A stretch of 64,000 bases of DNA from CAVOAK01 sp963664465. Its GTDB lineage: Bacteria; Pseudomonadota; Alphaproteobacteria; UBA8366; CAVOAK01. Positions 17,977 to 26,579 of this stretch are shown here, one piece after another (position 1 is the first letter of the stretch; every line of letters begins with the position of its first letter). The position numbers were made by a program, and so were the translations under genes. The stretch is taken from the NCBI GenBank assembly GCA_963664465.2, contig CAXXSU010000008.1:1-64000 (forward strand). The letters run 5' to 3'. Below the pieces are notes generated by a model. That model worked only from the letters and a program-made list of their open reading frames with translations. It was not told the origin of the DNA and did no database searches.

Positions 17977-19368
17977 TTAGTCGGCAGCCGCCGTGCTGCC
18001 TTGCTCGCCGCTCGCGAAAAGCGTGGTACAGGCGGCCAACTGATCTAGGTTTCTGCAGCGCTGCAACAACACTTCCGCGGCCGCCAGGCCGAGAACCGGC
18101 GTGGCACAATCGCGGAACTTCTGATCGATTTGCTCATCCGACATGGGGTTTACCGGCGATCCGGTCGCGCCCTTGTTGGTTTTGCTGAAACTCCTGCCGT
18201 CGGTGAGAGTTACCGTCACCAAGGCCGCTTCGGGGTATTCAGGCCCCAAATCCGACGCTTCCGACAATGTGTCTTTAAGGGTCATGTCGACCTTCGCCAT
18301 CGCCGACTGAATCTGCGGATCTTTGAGGACCTCATCGGACATCTGTGCGACGCCGAGAGTTCCGTGAACGAGCACGCAAGCCACCGCGAAGTTCATGCTG
18401 AATTGAGCCTCTGTCACCGTCGCCGGGCGTTCGTGCTCTAAATACGTCTTGATGCTTCCCGTGACCTCGCATTGCACCCGGGCAATTGTTTTCGTGTCCA
18501 ACTTTTCTTCGGCGATTATGTCGATCAACGCTTCTGTTGCGGGCTGCGCGCCGGAGCACACCGGATAAAGTTTATAGGCGAGTCCCGGAGACACCATAAT
18601 GAAGCGGGTGCCGAGGCGATCCAGAAGGTTCCGCTCGAAAGTTCCATCGCCGAACATCGCGATGAAGCCCTTTTCATGCTCGAACGCATCGGCATGCGCC
18701 GCTAATCCTGCGCGAGCATAAAGGGCAGCCTCCACGCCCAGCTGAGACGCGCGGCCATTGGCGAATGGCTTCATTGGTGTTCCGACGACCGTGTAGGTGC
18801 TCGACGTTTGGCTGGCAGTGAAACAGATGGCATTTCGTGTCTGCTCATGGTTGAGGCCGAAGGCCCGTGCCGCAGCAACTGTCGCGCCAAAGGCCCCAAG
18901 CAGACCCGTCGTCCACCAGCCCCTCCAAAACAGGTCGGGGGTCAACGCACAGCCAAGCGCATATTCGGCTTCGACACCGGCGACAAAGGCCTCGAGCAGC
19001 CCCGTGCCTGTAGCATTCGCAGCTTCTGCGGCGGCCAGCGCCGCCGGAACGACCGCGACCGAGCCGTGGACCATGGCTTCATGCGATACGTCGTCGAAAT
19101 CAAGCACATGGGCGGCCGTGCCGTTTGCGAGCGCCGCCCCCGGCGCCGATATGCGAGCGCGATCCCCGAACAGGCTACACGAACCCAGGGCAAACTCCGC
19201 TAGCGCAAGCTCGCGAGTCCTGCGTGCCGTTTCGTGCTGTGTGCCGGCAAGCGCGACGCCGATCGTATCGACGAGGCACCGTTTCGCTTCGTGGACGACT
19301 GGCGCCGGCAGATCGGCAAGGCTGACGCCTACGCTCCACGCCGCAAGGGCATCGGCTATGCTCTGCAT
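17977..19368 (-). CDS. MmgE/PrpD family protein
   Basis: 463 residues. The family includes 2-methylcitrate dehydratase, cis-aconitate decarboxylase and iminodisuccinate epimerase, so it acts on small carboxylic acids. Starts MQSIADALAAWSVGVSLADLP. Typical regions: LVDTIGVALAG, GTAAHVLDFDDVSHEAMVHGSVAVVPAALA, GTPMKPFANGRASQLGVEAAL and the YKLYPVCSGAQPATEAL motif. Length is normal. It lies between the FAD oxidase and the second Rieske gene in one same-strand cluster with short gaps, which supports co-transcription. Reaction in this pathway is unknown; an epimerase or dehydratase step is the natural guess. Confidence 0.88.
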   Translation of the reverse strand: MQSIADALAAWSVGVSLADLPAPVVHEAKRCLVDTIGVALAGTQHETARRTRELALAEFALGSCSLFGDRARISAPGAALANGTAAHVLDFDDVSHEAMVHGSVAVVPAALAAAEAANATGTGLLEAFVAGVEAEYALGCALTPDLFWRGWWTTGLLGAFGATVAAARAFGLNHEQTRNAICFTASQTSSTYTVVGTPMKPFANGRASQLGVEAALYARAGLAAHADAFEHEKGFIAMFGDGTFERNLLDRLGTRFIMVSPGLAYKLYPVCSGAQPATEALIDIIAEEKLDTKTIARVQCEVTGSIKTYLEHERPATVTEAQFSMNFAVACVLVHGTLGVAQMSDEVLKDPQIQSAMAKVDMTLKDTLSEASDLGPEYPEAALVTVTLTDGRSFSKTNKGATGSPVNPMSDEQIDQKFRDCATPVLGLAAAEVLLQRCRNLDQLAACTTLFASGEQGSTAAAD

Positions 19369-19430
19369 TTCATGCCCTTAGTCGCGGCAATGCGGGCTAG
19401 CGGTATAAAAAGTGTCAATGCGACAGACCA

Positions 19431-20792
19431 TCAACTCAGTTGCGCCGCTTTCTTGGCGATCGCTTCCACGCGCTTTTCCGGCGTAAGATTGTCGCTATCC
19501 AAGACGACTTTGGTAATTTCACGGCCCATCTCGCGCATGAGTTTACGGTCGTCGCCATTGCCCGGCGGATGCGTGATGATCGTGTCCTGAGTATAGGTTG
19601 CGATAGCACCCTTGGATCGCCGCGGCAGGGAGGCGAATGTCTTGCCGGCCTTCGAGGCCTTAATTCCCTGACGTACCATGCCGCGCAGCATACCAACGCC
19701 ACGATCTGCCAAAGTCAGGTGTTCGAGTCCGTGAATGGCAATATCGCGCTGGCTCACGATCGCCTCAAAATCCCCGGGAACGCGTTGGCGTTCCTCGTAG
19801 GGCCGTTCATCCTCAGTCTGGCCAATAATATCGATGGTTCCGAGCCCGACCTGCGTCTTGTCTCCAAGTCCCGCATCAACCCGATCGTTGAAATAGCGCC
19901 AGCCGATCATCTTTGTGTCGGCGTCGTCGACGGGCATCATCCACCGCGTCAGCGCGACCCGGGCAAAACACTCTTCTTCGTCTGCCGACAGCCACAATGA
20001 TCCAGCCTGGTTCATGTTCGGCAGGATATCCTCGGTCGTACGGACCCAAATCTTATCCTTCCAGCGACGGACATTGACGTTAATCATGCCGAACGGTGTC
20101 TTGACAAAGTCAAGCTCCGGCAACTCACCCCAGGATTCGCCAAACTGAACGCCGGACACGCGCGTGTGCAGGAAGCAGCTATGTGTTGGATCTTGCGTAT
20201 TCTCCAGGACTTGCAGCCAATTGCAGGGCATATGGAGCGAGAACGGAACCATCTCGTTGTCGGGCTCGACATAGGTATCGAGGATCGGGAATTCGGGCAC
20301 ATCCTCGGGCGGCCCCATATAGGCGAAGACGATGCCTTCATACTCGTGGGTCCGATAGGCGCCGTGATAGAGCTGGCCCGCGGCCTCGCTGGTCGGATCG
20401 TTGGGCGTTTCGAGGATGCTGCCATCGGTGCCGTAATGCCAGCCGTGGTAGCAGCAGACGATGCCCTGATCCGAAGGCAGGCCGTACTCCAATGAGGCGC
20501 CACGATGCGAGCAGTGCCGCTCCAAAAGGCCGAGTTCGCCTTTGCGGGTGCGGAACAGCACCAGGTCCTCTCCCAGCATACGCACGTTGAGCGGCAGTTC
20601 GCCGAGCTCCGAAGAGAGCGCCACCGGCTGCCAGAAGCGCCGTAGATACTCGCCACCCGGCGTGCCCGGGCCGACATGCGTCAGTTCCGCATCTTCCGTG
20701 ATCCCGCGTTTGGCGTGATACCCCGAAAACGGCTGACCTGACGCCGAACCGTCGCCCCGACTCGATTGCTTCTTTGCTGCCTTGGTGCTCAT
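19431..20792 (-). CDS. Rieske non-heme iron oxygenase (copy 2)
   Basis: 453 residues, paralogue of the oxygenase at 11444-12790. ATG at 20792. Rieske ligands occur in RHCSHRGASLEYG and VCCYHGWHYG. The mononuclear iron motif is DPTHSCFLH after PCNWLQVLENTQ. This is the first gene of the reverse-strand cluster and is divergent from the LysR gene. The two paralogues at opposite ends of the cluster may attack successive intermediates or different substituents. As with copy 1, no partner reductase is encoded in the window. Confidence 0.9.
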   Translation of the reverse strand: MSTKAAKKQSSRGDGSASGQPFSGYHAKRGITEDAELTHVGPGTPGGEYLRRFWQPVALSSELGELPLNVRMLGEDLVLFRTRKGELGLLERHCSHRGASLEYGLPSDQGIVCCYHGWHYGTDGSILETPNDPTSEAAGQLYHGAYRTHEYEGIVFAYMGPPEDVPEFPILDTYVEPDNEMVPFSLHMPCNWLQVLENTQDPTHSCFLHTRVSGVQFGESWGELPELDFVKTPFGMINVNVRRWKDKIWVRTTEDILPNMNQAGSLWLSADEEECFARVALTRWMMPVDDADTKMIGWRYFNDRVDAGLGDKTQVGLGTIDIIGQTEDERPYEERQRVPGDFEAIVSQRDIAIHGLEHLTLADRGVGMLRGMVRQGIKASKAGKTFASLPRRSKGAIATYTQDTIITHPPGNGDDRKLMREMGREITKVVLDSDNLTPEKRVEAIAKKAAQLS

Positions 20793-20869
20793 GTTTCCCT
20801 AGCTCCCCTGCCGCCGCGACTCCGCAAAAAATGGCTCAAACCCATCCCTCACCAGAGTTGAAGGCTCAT

Positions 20870-20904
20870 GAAATTGGCTCACTTCGCTCCCAAACGCCAA
20901 TTTC
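20870..20904. promoter_or_regulatory. Inverted repeat in the oxygenase/LysR divergent region
   Basis: GAAATTGGC (20870-20878) and its exact complement GCCAATTTC (20896-20904) separated by 17 bases, in the 276-bp gap between oxygenase copy 2 and the LysR gene. Candidate regulator binding site; not a simple T-N11-A LysR box. Confidence 0.4.
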
Positions 20905-21041
20905 CAATGTGAAATACGCTCGTAATAATCTGATCGTGCCACATTTGAAGAAGCCCGGTCAGCCGAAATCTATTTCATGCAGCTAGTGACGATAAAGCCT
21001 CCAATGGACAGCATAGACCGCGTGCTCGGGCTGTAAAGATA

Positions 21042-21060
21042 TACTGCAAGATTTGCAGTA
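21042..21060. promoter_or_regulatory. Perfect 8-3-8 dyad just upstream of LysR gene
   Basis: TACTGCAA, spacer GAT, TTGCAGTA. It ends 8 bases before the likely TTG start of the LysR gene. The symmetry and position suit an autoregulatory operator. Confidence 0.5.
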
Positions 21061-21068
21061 ATACGCAC

Positions 21069-21989
21069 TTGGCAATGCGGTTTTTCGTCCGGGTTGTAGA
21101 GACCGGCAATTTCTCCAAGGCGGCGCGGCAACTTGACCTCGCACCGACCTCCGTCTCCCGGCAGGTTGCGGCGCTGGAGGATGAACTCGGCTTAAGGCTC
21201 ATAAATCGCACGACGCGACGGCAGCGGCTGACCGAGGCCGGCGTCCTCTACTACGACCGGGTCAAGCAGATACTCAGCGACATCGACACGGCCAACCTTG
21301 CCGTCTCCACGCTTGAGGCGACGCCGAGCGGTACGCTGCGCGTCACTGCGCCGATTACGTTCGGCCGACTTTACGTCGTCGCGGCGTTGAGTGGGTTCCT
21401 GGCACGTTATCCAGACCTGCGCGTCAGTCTGACCCTGACGGACAGCGTAGCCGACCTCGTTGAGGAAGGGTATGACGTTGCAATTCGTATCGGGGAGCTT
21501 CCAGATTCTCGGCTGATCGCGCGCAAACTGGCCTCGACCGAACGGCTCATTTGCGCCAGTCCCGCCTATTTGAAACGGGCCGGCATTCCTTTGCGGCCAA
21601 GTGATCTCGAAGAGCACAATTGCCTAACTTTCCAAACCGCTACCGACGATGCTGTTTGGCGATTTACCGGCCGAGACGGCGCAAGCGATATCCGCGTCAC
21701 CGGCGACTTCTTCACGAACAGCGCCGACGCCATGCGTACTGCGGCACTTGAGGGCCTCGGTCTGGCACGGGTCCCGGCCTGGTTGGTCAGCCGAGATATT
21801 CAGCGTGGCGCACTCAACGTCGTATTAACGGCATACAGCGCTACTCCTGCCGCGCTCTCGATCCATGCACTCCACGCACATAATCGCCATCTATCACCGA
21901 AGGTTCGTGCATTCGTCGATTTCCTCGTTGAGCAGTTTGCTGCATCGCCGACTTTGATTGAACCGCAGGTCCTGGCATCGGTTGAATAG
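21069..21989 (+). CDS. LysR-family transcriptional regulator
   Basis: About 306 residues. The N-terminal winged helix reads FFVRVVETGNFSKAARQLDL, then APTSVSRQVAALEDELGLRL. The effector-binding domain follows (GTLRVTAPITFGRLYVVAAL). LysR proteins usually activate a divergent operon in response to a pathway metabolite. This one is divergent from the oxygenase/hyuBA cluster and immediately followed by a dipeptidase-like gene. The start is TTG 21069 or ATG 21075. A perfect dyad lies directly upstream. Likely regulator of the neighbouring catabolic genes, inferred from position. Confidence 0.9.
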   Translation: MAMRFFVRVVETGNFSKAARQLDLAPTSVSRQVAALEDELGLRLINRTTRRQRLTEAGVLYYDRVKQILSDIDTANLAVSTLEATPSGTLRVTAPITFGRLYVVAALSGFLARYPDLRVSLTLTDSVADLVEEGYDVAIRIGELPDSRLIARKLASTERLICASPAYLKRAGIPLRPSDLEEHNCLTFQTATDDAVWRFTGRDGASDIRVTGDFFTNSADAMRTAALEGLGLARVPAWLVSRDIQRGALNVVLTAYSATPAALSIHALHAHNRHLSPKVRAFVDFLVEQFAASPTLIEPQVLASVE

Positions 21990-22116
21990 CTCCTACGAAC
22001 CAACCATAGAAAAAGCCGTTTATTCGTTACCCTCGCAGGCGTTTGACGAGACGCCAACCGTGTGCTTGTTAAGATTAGGCGACGACAACGTCGCATGGGC
22101 GATTGGGAGACAGGAG

Positions 22117-23160
22117 ATGAGCGACTGGGGAATCTCAGAGGCCGCGGCAACCCTACATAAGGGCGCGTTGGTTTGGGACATGACGCTGCCATGGGAGGCG
22201 ACAGCGGCGCCCGACCTCAAGCTTGCGGCACTAAAGCGCCTGGCGGACAGCGGCTACAACTACATCTCCCTCACACTGGCTCTCGACTGGCACGACCGCG
22301 AAACGGCGCTGAACGTGCTCGCCAACGAGCGAGTCTGGCTCAGCCAGCACACCGACAAGTTCACACTCGTGGAAACTGTAGACGATGTCCTTGGCGCGAA
22401 GGAATCGGGCAAACTTGCCGTCGGCTTTCACTTCCAAGGCGCCAACCCGATCGGCGCCGACCTCTCCATGGTCGAGACCTTCTACAAGCTCGGCATTCGC
22501 CACATGCTGATTTCCTATAACCTAAAGAATCGCGCCGGCGACGGATGCCTCGAACGTACCGACGGCGGACTTTCCAGTTTTGGCATCCAACTCGTGGAGG
22601 AGATGAATCGCGTCGGCATGATCGTTGACGGAACCCATACCGGATACCGGACGACGATGGATATGATTGAAACTTCCAAAGGTCCGGTGGTCTTCTCGCA
22701 TTCAAACGCCTGTGCACTGTGGGACCATCCGCGGAATATCCGCGACGACCAGATCAAAGGCTGCGCCGGGACCGGAGGCATCATCGGCGTCGTTGGCTGT
22801 GGCACATTTGTCGGTGACAACGAAACCTCCACCGACGCGCTGGTGGGTCATATCGACTACATCGCGGGGCTCGTCGGTCCCGAGCATGTCGGTCTCGGAA
22901 TCGACTATTTATTCGACCTCAAGGTCGCCGCACCGGCCAATGCACCACTTTGGAACCCTGTGGACGCCCATGTCGAGGCACACAAGCATGCCTCCGGCGG
23001 CAGTTCGGAAGCACCGGCGTGGGCCGACATCAAATTCGTCGAACCCGAACAGGTGCCCCAGATCACCCAGGCCCTGCTCGACCGCAAATATGACGAGAAG
23101 ACGATCCGCGGCATTCTCGGAGAAAACTGGCTGCGGGTCGCCAAACAGGTTTGGCATTAG
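22117..23160 (+). CDS. M19 (membrane/renal dipeptidase)-like amidohydrolase with altered metal ligands
   Basis: 347 residues, peptidase family M19 fold (TIM-barrel dipeptidases). ATG at 22117 follows GGGAGACAGGAG. Conserved parts: GTHTGYRTTMDMIE, PVVFSHSNACAL, HPRNIRDDQI and GLGIDYLFD, which match the second-metal His residues, the Arg and the base Asp of dipeptidase. The usual HxD of the first metal (DGHNDLPW) is replaced by VWDMTLPW, and the bridging Glu is Gln (FHFQGANPIG). The substrate or metal use must therefore differ from classic dipeptidases. It shares the strand with the LysR gene and probably belongs to the same catabolic locus. Confidence 0.85.
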   Translation: MSDWGISEAAATLHKGALVWDMTLPWEATAAPDLKLAALKRLADSGYNYISLTLALDWHDRETALNVLANERVWLSQHTDKFTLVETVDDVLGAKESGKLAVGFHFQGANPIGADLSMVETFYKLGIRHMLISYNLKNRAGDGCLERTDGGLSSFGIQLVEEMNRVGMIVDGTHTGYRTTMDMIETSKGPVVFSHSNACALWDHPRNIRDDQIKGCAGTGGIIGVVGCGTFVGDNETSTDALVGHIDYIAGLVGPEHVGLGIDYLFDLKVAAPANAPLWNPVDAHVEAHKHASGGSSEAPAWADIKFVEPEQVPQITQALLDRKYDEKTIRGILGENWLRVAKQVWH

Positions 23161-23402
23161 ACGCGACAATCCTGCAACCGACCCCGATCCGCCCGAAGGT
23201 CGAATTTCACACCAGCAGCACCAGTGAATTGTGGGACAGCCCAATGGCGCAGCGCCAAGCCGACAGTGGCGGTGGTGGCCGTGGTGGTGGTCGGGAGACG
23301 CCGCGACACCACACCTAATCGGCGACACAAACACGTTGCCAGAACGGCTCTGGCCGCAGACGCTTCAAAATGTAGACGGTAACGTTAACTAAATAGAGGA
23401 GA
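23161..23402. other. Intergenic, GGT-rich
   Basis: Contains a GGT/GGC-rich run near 23266-23292 with no supported gene on either strand. The reverse frame reads a His-rich peptide but has no ribosome site. Confidence 0.4.
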
Positions 23403-23606
23403 TCACGGGTTTGAGGAACGCCGCTCCAAAATAAAGCCAACCAGCGCGAGGATAAGACCGACTGCAAGCATAACCACTTGGCCCGGCTGCGTCGTCGCTT
23501 CAGGGACCGGCGCAAAAGACTCGACGAACAATATCGACAGCAACGCGACAATCGCGATGATGAGTCCACCCCACTTAATCATCCATACAATCCAACCAGG
23601 CATCAT
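23403..23606 (-). CDS. Small two-helix membrane protein
   Basis: 67 or 68 residues, beginning MMPGWIVWMIKWGGLIIAIV at 23606 with a CTGGAGGC ribosome site. Two hydrophobic segments (about residues 5-25 and 41-60) flank a short polar loop FAPVPEATTQPG, and the tail is ERRSSNP. I do not recognise a family. It resembles, in size and topology only, the proteins at 8403-8636 and 25041-25253. Confidence 0.65.
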   Translation of the reverse strand: MMPGWIVWMIKWGGLIIAIVALLSILFVESFAPVPEATTQPGQVVMLAVGLILALVGFILERRSSNP

Positions 23607-23814
23607 TGCCTCCAGTAGCGCGAAGAGAGCGCATACTAGTCTGACGCACTGGCCGCGTCCAACGCTGAAATCGCTAGAGTGTTGATACTGAGAAGGTGGG
23701 CCAAAGTTCGCACAGAGACGACGAAATCCGCGTGATTTTGGAACTGAACGATGGTAGCTTTGACGCGGCCCGTTCGCCAGTCCACACCTCATCCAAGATC
23801 GAGATCTAAACGCT

Positions 23815-25029
23815 GTGACCCAAGCGACAGTCGCGCGCATCGATGGGCGCGACCCCACCCGACGCAACGTACTGCTGCTCGCCACGTGTCAGGCATTTGT
23901 GATGACCGGTGGTATCATTATCGGCACAACCTCGGCGCTGACGGGGCATATGCTGGCCGACGATAAGAGCCTGGCAACCCTACCCTTTGCGTTGATGTTT
24001 GGCGGGGTCATGACGGCGACGGTTCCGGCGTCATTATTGATGCGTCACTTCGGCCGGCGCGTCGGATTCACGTTCGGACAAGTGATCGGCATTTGCGCCG
24101 CAATGTTGTCCACTTACGCAATTTTTGCAGGGAGTTTCTGGCTGTTTGCATTTGGCGGGTTCATGTTCGGATTAAACGGCGCCTTCGGCCAGCAATTGCG
24201 GTTTGCAGCGGCCGACACGGCAAGTTCGGAGTTTCGCAGCAGGGCAATCTCCTTGGTAATGGCCGGGGGCGTCGTCGGCGCGTTTATCGGACCGGAACTT
24301 GCCAAGGCGACGCGCGATTTGTTCGAACCCGTTGTGTTCGCCGGCTGCTTTGCGACCATCGGCGTCATCATGCTGCTCAACATTTCTATATTGCAGTTTA
24401 TTCGCATACCTCGGATGAGCGCCGCGGAGCGTCTCGACACAGGACGTCCGTTGACCGCGATTTTGCAGCAGCCGGCAACAATTGTTGCAATTCTGGCGTC
24501 AATGATCGGCTACGGATCGATGTCGCTGGTCATGACGGCAACGCCTTTGGCCGTGATTCAACACGAACACAGTTTTGCGGATGCGGCCTTCGTCATTCAG
24601 TGGCACGTGGTCGGCATGTTTGCACCAAGCTTTGCAACGGGACACCTGATCCACCGCTTTGGCGCAGTGCAAATTGTCATTATTGGCGCCCTCCTGATAC
24701 TGGGTTGCGCTGCGATCAACTTGACGGGAATCGAGATTGCGCAGTTTTGGGCGGCGCTTGTGCTGCTGGGCGTTGGCTGGAACTTTATGTTTATTGGTGG
24801 AACCTCGCTTCTGGCCACGACGTATCAGCCAAAAGAACGGGCCAAAATTCAAGGCTTTAACGATTTCCTCGTTTTTGGCACCGTCGCTGGCGCGAGTTTC
24901 AGTTCAGGGGCGTTGCATCATGCGTTGGGCTAGCAGGTCATTAACCTCGGGATCATCCTGCCCGTCGTGATCGCTGCCAGCGCGGCGCTATGGCTACTCG
25001 TCCAACAGTCGCCAGCGCCGGCGGAATAG
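23815..25029 (+). pseudogene. MFS transporter with in-frame TAG before the last helix
   Basis: Major facilitator superfamily permease. GTG 23815 begins MTQATVARIDGRDPTRRN ahead of helix 1 (VLLLATCQAFVMTGGIIIG). Characteristic MFS loop RHFGRRVGFTFG follows helix 2. The frame stops at TAG 24931-24933 after GALHHALG. The same frame then continues QVINLGIILPVVIAASAALW and LLVQQSPAPAE to TAG at 25027-25029, which is clearly the last transmembrane helix. A Trp codon TGG turned into TAG explains it. Full length would be about 404 residues, or 372 as encoded. The truncated form lacks helix 12 and may be inactive. The transported substrate is unknown. Confidence 0.85.
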
Positions 25030-25040
25030 GAGTCGCCCAG

Positions 25041-25253
25041 CTAGCTGAGTTGACTGCGAAGTATGTCGCGTGTTTCCTCGAGCACGATCGCGATGATAAT
25101 CAGCAGGAACACGACAAGTATGAGCAAGGATTCAGTCCAAGCGAAACCCGAATGGCGGGAGAAACCTGAAACTAGAACGCCCAGGGCGAACACCCATTTG
25201 ACGTTGATCGGCGGGCGCTTGCGCTTGAACGGGATACTTTGATCGTCACTCAT
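25041..25253 (-). CDS. Small membrane protein
   Basis: 70 residues from ATG 25253 (MSDDQSIPFKRKRPPINVKW) with GGAG upstream. A basic N-terminus precedes two hydrophobic segments (WVFALGVLVSGF and SLLILVVFLLIIIAIVL). The tail is EETRDILRSQLS. Probably an inner-membrane protein of unknown function. Confidence 0.65.
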   Translation of the reverse strand: MSDDQSIPFKRKRPPINVKWVFALGVLVSGFSRHSGFAWTESLLILVVFLLIIIAIVLEETRDILRSQLS

Positions 25254-25411
25254 TCGGGTCTCCAACGATTTTTTGCCAGCCTTACCCTGCTGGCCTCCAT
25301 AGCATCAATATAGACCGGGCCTGGGATACTTCGTCAATCTATGTCGCTAAAGTGAATCGGCATGGATTTGAGGGCGCGGTTGACCGAACTCATTAGCGGA
25401 CGCGCCGTCTC

Positions 25412-25751
25412 TTAAATACACGGGAAGGCCTCGATCCTCGCAAATATAACGCTGACCCGTGCCGCATAGCGCATCCGCTCTGGATGCGCGCCCGCCCACT
25501 TACGATAGACCTCAATCGCCTCGTCGATTTTGACGCCCCTCTCGGGCAGACAAAGATTTCGCATGTTCATTCCGGCAGCGCTGAACACCGAAACCACGTC
25601 GAGCACTCCCGCCAGTTAGTTTGCGCAAGCGAATTTTCCGATCTCGGGTTGATCCGGTACCGGCCCACGGCCAGCGCAGAACAACGCAGCTCGCCCGCGC
25701 GCATTTGGCAGACGCCGGCACCGACGCGATGAACATCAAAAGTTGCACCAA
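25412..25751 (-). pseudogene. Rap1a/Tai-like secreted protein remnant
   Basis: The 3' part reads GVLDVVSVFSAAGMN, then LCLPERGVKIDEAIEVYRKW and AHPERMRYAARVSVIFARIEAFPC. This matches the shape of Rap1a/Tai immunity-type proteins (CLP...V..Y...HPE....A...AF.C). A TAA sits where a Tyr is expected (ACAN-stop-LAGVLD, near 25615). A signal-peptide-like segment LLMFIASVPASA lies upstream in a different frame (around 25715-25751). The gene is thus interrupted by a nonsense codon and at least one indel. Assignment rests on motif memory, so moderate confidence. Confidence 0.5.
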
Positions 25752-25823
25752 GAGAGCATTACCATCCAGAACTTCGATACCCAGCGCTGAATCATGCGCT
25801 TTAGCCCGGCCACGGGCATGGGG

Positions 25824-26447
25824 TTAGAGCTCGATCAGTCGTTGCTGCAGCGCGCGCTGCCATTTCGTAGCAGAGTTTGCGTCAAGTACGATTTCACGAT
25901 CGGCCGGCGCGATTTCCCAATCGTCACGCGCGATTTCTGCCTCAAGTTGGCCCGCCGACCAGCCAGCGTAACCCATGACGAACACGAACCGCTGCGGCCC
26001 TTCGCCGCCGAGAATGTCACGAAACGCGCGTGCATCGCTGGAAACCGCAATCGTGTCGGTAACCGCGATCGTGCCTGCCGATGCATAGTCGTTGGAATGA
26101 ATGACAAACCCAAGGTTTGGTTCAACCGGGCCGCCAAAATGTGCCTTAGCCGTCCCGCTTGTCGCGACATCGGCAATGCCAAAACCTTCGGCGAGCTCTG
26201 CTAGCCCGACTTCCAAAACCGGCTTATTGATCACCAGACCGAACGCACCGTCCGGCGAATGTTTGATCATTAGAATCACAGATTCGGCGAACCGTGGATC
26301 GCCCATATCGGGCTTCGCAACAAGCAGCCTTCCGGCATATGACGTCTGTATTTCAAGCGCGTCGCCGCCCGATGCGCTTTGGCTGACAATAAGTGCCAGC
26401 AGCAGAAACCCTAGCCGTTTGAACGAGCTACTCAAAATTTCCATCAT
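25824..26447 (-). CDS. YqgE/AlgH family protein with N-terminal signal-like segment
   Basis: About 207 residues. The YqgE/AlgH domain spans from GRLLVAKPDMGDPRFAESVI to the C-terminus and includes GAFGLVINKP, HFGGPVEP and FVMGYAGWSAGQLEAEIARDDW. Before it lies a hydrophobic N-terminus (FKRLGFLLLALIVSQSASG) that looks like a signal peptide or anchor. Typical YqgE proteins are cytosolic, so this paralogue appears to be exported. ATG 26447 chosen; ATG 26444 and GTG 26456 are alternatives without a better ribosome site. The family's biochemical role is poorly known. Confidence 0.85.
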   Translation of the reverse strand: MMEILSSSFKRLGFLLLALIVSQSASGGDALEIQTSYAGRLLVAKPDMGDPRFAESVILMIKHSPDGAFGLVINKPVLEVGLAELAEGFGIADVATSGTAKAHFGGPVEPNLGFVIHSNDYASAGTIAVTDTIAVSSDARAFRDILGGEGPQRFVFVMGYAGWSAGQLEAEIARDDWEIAPADREIVLDANSATKWQRALQQRLIEL

Positions 26448-26579
26448 TGCCCGCACCGCTCAATACAACGTTGTTCGATTTTCCTCGCGCAATCATACAC
26501 CGTCTTTGATCGGGTTTGTGTACTGCGCTATGATTCGACGACGCTTGGCATCGGCGTTGCTGAGCTTTATTTCAGGCGA

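Noticed and set aside
22909..23334. Minus-strand frame with His-rich start (SPDHHHGHHRH)
   Set aside because: It overlaps the M19-like gene and the His run comes from a GGT-rich intergenic stretch; no ribosome site.
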